64,000 nucleotides of DNA from Typha latifolia (Eukaryota > Streptophyta > Magnoliopsida > Poales > Typhaceae). The notes below the pieces were generated by a model that saw nothing but the letters and a program-made list of their open reading frames with translations, ran no database searches and was not told where the DNA came from. Made by a program: the position numbers and the translations under genes. Within the stretch, counting starts at the first letter, position 1. Each line of letters opens with the position of its first letter. The stretch lies in contig CM034099.1 in assembly GCA_019914945.1 (NCBI GenBank), forward strand, positions 10,243,001 to 10,307,000. The letters are read 5' to 3'. This document shows positions 61,778-64,000 of the stretch, one piece after another.

Positions 61778-64000
61778 ATGGCTCCAAAAGAGAAGTCATA
61801 TGATACCGACATTGGGTGGCAACATTGTAGCACTATTGGGCAAGATAAAAGACGCGTTAAATGCAACTGGTGTGGAAAGGAAATGAGTGGTGGTGTCAGC
61901 CATTTGAAAGAACATTTAGCTGGAAGACAAGGAAATGTAGCAGCTTACACTCAAGTGTCTTTAGAAGTTAGAAAGCAGATGTTGACTCATTTAATTGGCA
62001 AAAAGAAGGATAAACAATCTGCACAACAAAGAGAGTCAATGATTCATGAAGAATTGATGCATAATCTTGTACAGATTGATGATGATAGCAGTGAGCAAAG
62101 TGAGGAGGATGAGGAGAGACAGATGAGGAGAGCAATAAAAGAGAGCAGAAATATACATAGAGAAGAGGAATAGATGAGAATAAGCACTGATGGTAACTTT
62201 CAAAAATCTAGATCAGTTAATATACGAAGAGAGAGAGAATATGGGGGCAGCAGTTCTACCCATAGGACTCCTGGTGTTACAGCAGAGTCTGAAAATATTG
62301 GACCAATAGATACATATCTTCAGAAAAAAAGGGGTCGTACACAGACTTCAATCAAGACAGCTCTCAAAGGAATTAAAAATGTAAAGAAACACATTGGTAA
62401 AGCTATCTCTAAATTTTTCTTCTACAACCATATTTTTTTCAATGTAGCTGATAGCCCTTACTATCACACTATGGTGGATGCTATACAATCAGTAGGGTCT
62501 CGTGTTCCCCCTCCTAGTTCAAATGATATTGCTACTAAATATCTTGACTCAGAGGTAGATGAACTTCATACTTATATTGAGACATTTAAACGGTATTGGG
62601 ATGAATTTGGTCGTACACTGATTTGTGATGGGTGGAGTACACAAAACAGAAGAAATATAATTAATTTCTTAGTGTACTCTAGCATGGGGACAATATTTTT
62701 GAAGCCTTACATTATCATTTTAAAAATGCAGATTATATTTGTCAGTTGATGGATGAGGTAAGTACAAAAATTTGGTAAAAAAAGAATAGTCTAAGTGCTT
62801 ACTGATAATGGGGCAAATTATAAAGCTGCTGGAAATTTACTGATGATTAAAAGACCTCATTTATATTGGACGCCATGTGCTGCACATTGTATTGATCTGA
62901 TATTAGAGGATATTGCAAAAGAGCCTGAAATTGACATGGTCATGTGTGAAGGTCAGAGGTTAACAAATTTTATATATAACCATGGTTGGGTTCTTAATTT
63001 ACTCAAGCAGATGACTGGTGCTAGGGGGACTATCAGACCAGGTGTCACTAGATTTGTCACTCACTTTTTAGCCTTGGAGAGTATCATGCGCTACAAGGAT
63101 AATATTATGCGGATGCTTACGTCACAGGAGTGATCTATGAAAATTAAGAATATGAAACCTAAAGATAAATATTTAGGTGAAACTTTGAAAAATATGGCTC
63201 TTGGAAATACATTTTGGGATAATATTACAATTGCCACCGCAGTATTTGAGCCTCTTGTCAAAGTATTAAGACTTGTAGATAGTGATGACAAGTCTGAGAT
63301 GGGTTATATATATGAGGCAATGGACATAGCTAAATAATCAATAAAAAAAATGTGGGCCAAAGTTATAGAAAGTGGTGGAAGATGATTGATTCTAGATGGA
63401 ACAAACAACTACATAGAGATATACACGCTGCTGGTAAGCATGCTTTTAAGTTTTAAGTTTTAATTTACTTTTATTTATGAATATTTAAAAATTTGAATGC
63501 TTACAATTTACAAATTTTAAATTTTTACAGGGTATTTTCTTAATCCAAGATTTCAATTCTCTAAAAATGTCAATAATGATAGTGAAGTCTTATTGGGGGT
63601 TAGAAAGGTAATCAGCAAGCTTGAGCCCGATATTCATAAACAAATCATGTGCGATAAATAAGTTATGATTCAATTAAATAATTTTATTATTATTTGTTTC
63701 AAGTTTTAACTTTCAATAATCAATATAATCAATAAGCTAATAATATATTTCTGATTTCAGATGGAGAAATATAGATTGAGAGTCAAGCAATTCAAGATCT
63801 TGCTAAAGTTCTTTGTAGCTATATCTCATAACACTCCAGCTGAATGGTGGTCTATTTATGGATGGGAGGAGGCACAAAATTTGACGCCAATGGCAAAGAA
63901 GATTTTAAGTCAAACTGTGTCTTCATCACAGTGTGAAAAAAATTGGACTACTTTCTCCTTAATCCACACAAAAACACGCAACCGATTGACAATAGAAAGA
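61778..64000 (+). pseudogene. hAT transposase (BED zinc finger, DUF659, hAT C-terminal domain), copy A, runs off the window
   Basis: One frame from MAPKEKSYDTDIGWQHCS: BED finger with Cys pair CNWCGKEM and His in SHLKEHLAG (about residues 30-55); then a TAG at 62171. The frame continues with FFYNHIFFNVADSPYYHTMV (DUF659), [36 protein letters not shown] with the expected DDE-side Asp, YWTPCAAHCIDLILEDI, and a TGA at 63131. A conserved intron lies at 63434-63530 (GCTG|GTAAGC to TTTACAG|GGTATT). A second acceptor CTGATTTCAG precedes 63761. The hAT C-terminal dimerisation segment NTPAEWWSIYGWEEAQNLTP and SSSQCEKNWTTFSLIHTK reaches the edge. Stops make it inactive. Confidence 0.92.

Noticed and set aside
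1..64000. CRISPR arrays, bacterial operons, riboswitches
   Set aside because: None seen; the repeats are plant transposon features and tandem duplications with no regular spacers.

Overview
This is nuclear DNA from a flowering plant, possibly a monocot; the species cannot be fixed from the sequence. It is AT-rich and full of retrotransposons, has GT-AG introns, and carries a mitochondrial insert. No bacterial-type operon is present.

The main content is one host gene on the minus strand. It encodes a Rubisco-activase-like AAA+ ATPase. Ten exons run from 50634 down to 1214, give 921 coding bases (306 codons plus a stop), and keep one open frame across every splice junction. They cover the end of the N-terminal domain, Walker A, Walker B, the sensor/arginine region and the natural C-terminus. 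First exons were not found and probably lie beyond 64000. Less than 2% of the 49.4-kb span is coding. Four introns (13.4, 9.8, 13.9 and 4.2 kb) are swollen by transposons.

Intron 9 (1322-14760) holds a Ty3/gypsy chromovirus-type element (4987-11914, 5-bp target duplication) nested in an older LTR-like element carrying a plant mobile domain fragment, plus a Mutator-type MITE. Intron 7 has a solo LTR. Intron 4 (22312-32068) has a solo LTR, a mitochondrial insert with rrn18 and trnF pieces, a broken Ty1/copia element, and hAT and LTR scraps. Intron 3 (32131-45983) has LTR remnants, a second Mutator-type MITE, a truncated minus-strand gypsy element, and a solo LTR nested inside another solo LTR, each with its own target duplication. 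Intron 1 (46398-50573) holds two related LTRs head to head.

Upstream of the visible gene (50635-64000) are another gypsy remnant, an AT-rich LTR-like block, and several copies of a BED/DUF659 hAT transposon, the best of which runs off the right edge. All transposon reading frames are broken. The most notable points are the intact gene threaded through this material, the long inverted LTR pair inside its intron, the plant-mobile-domain fragment in a gypsy-like shell, and at least fifteen two-copy tandem duplications of 60-253 bp.
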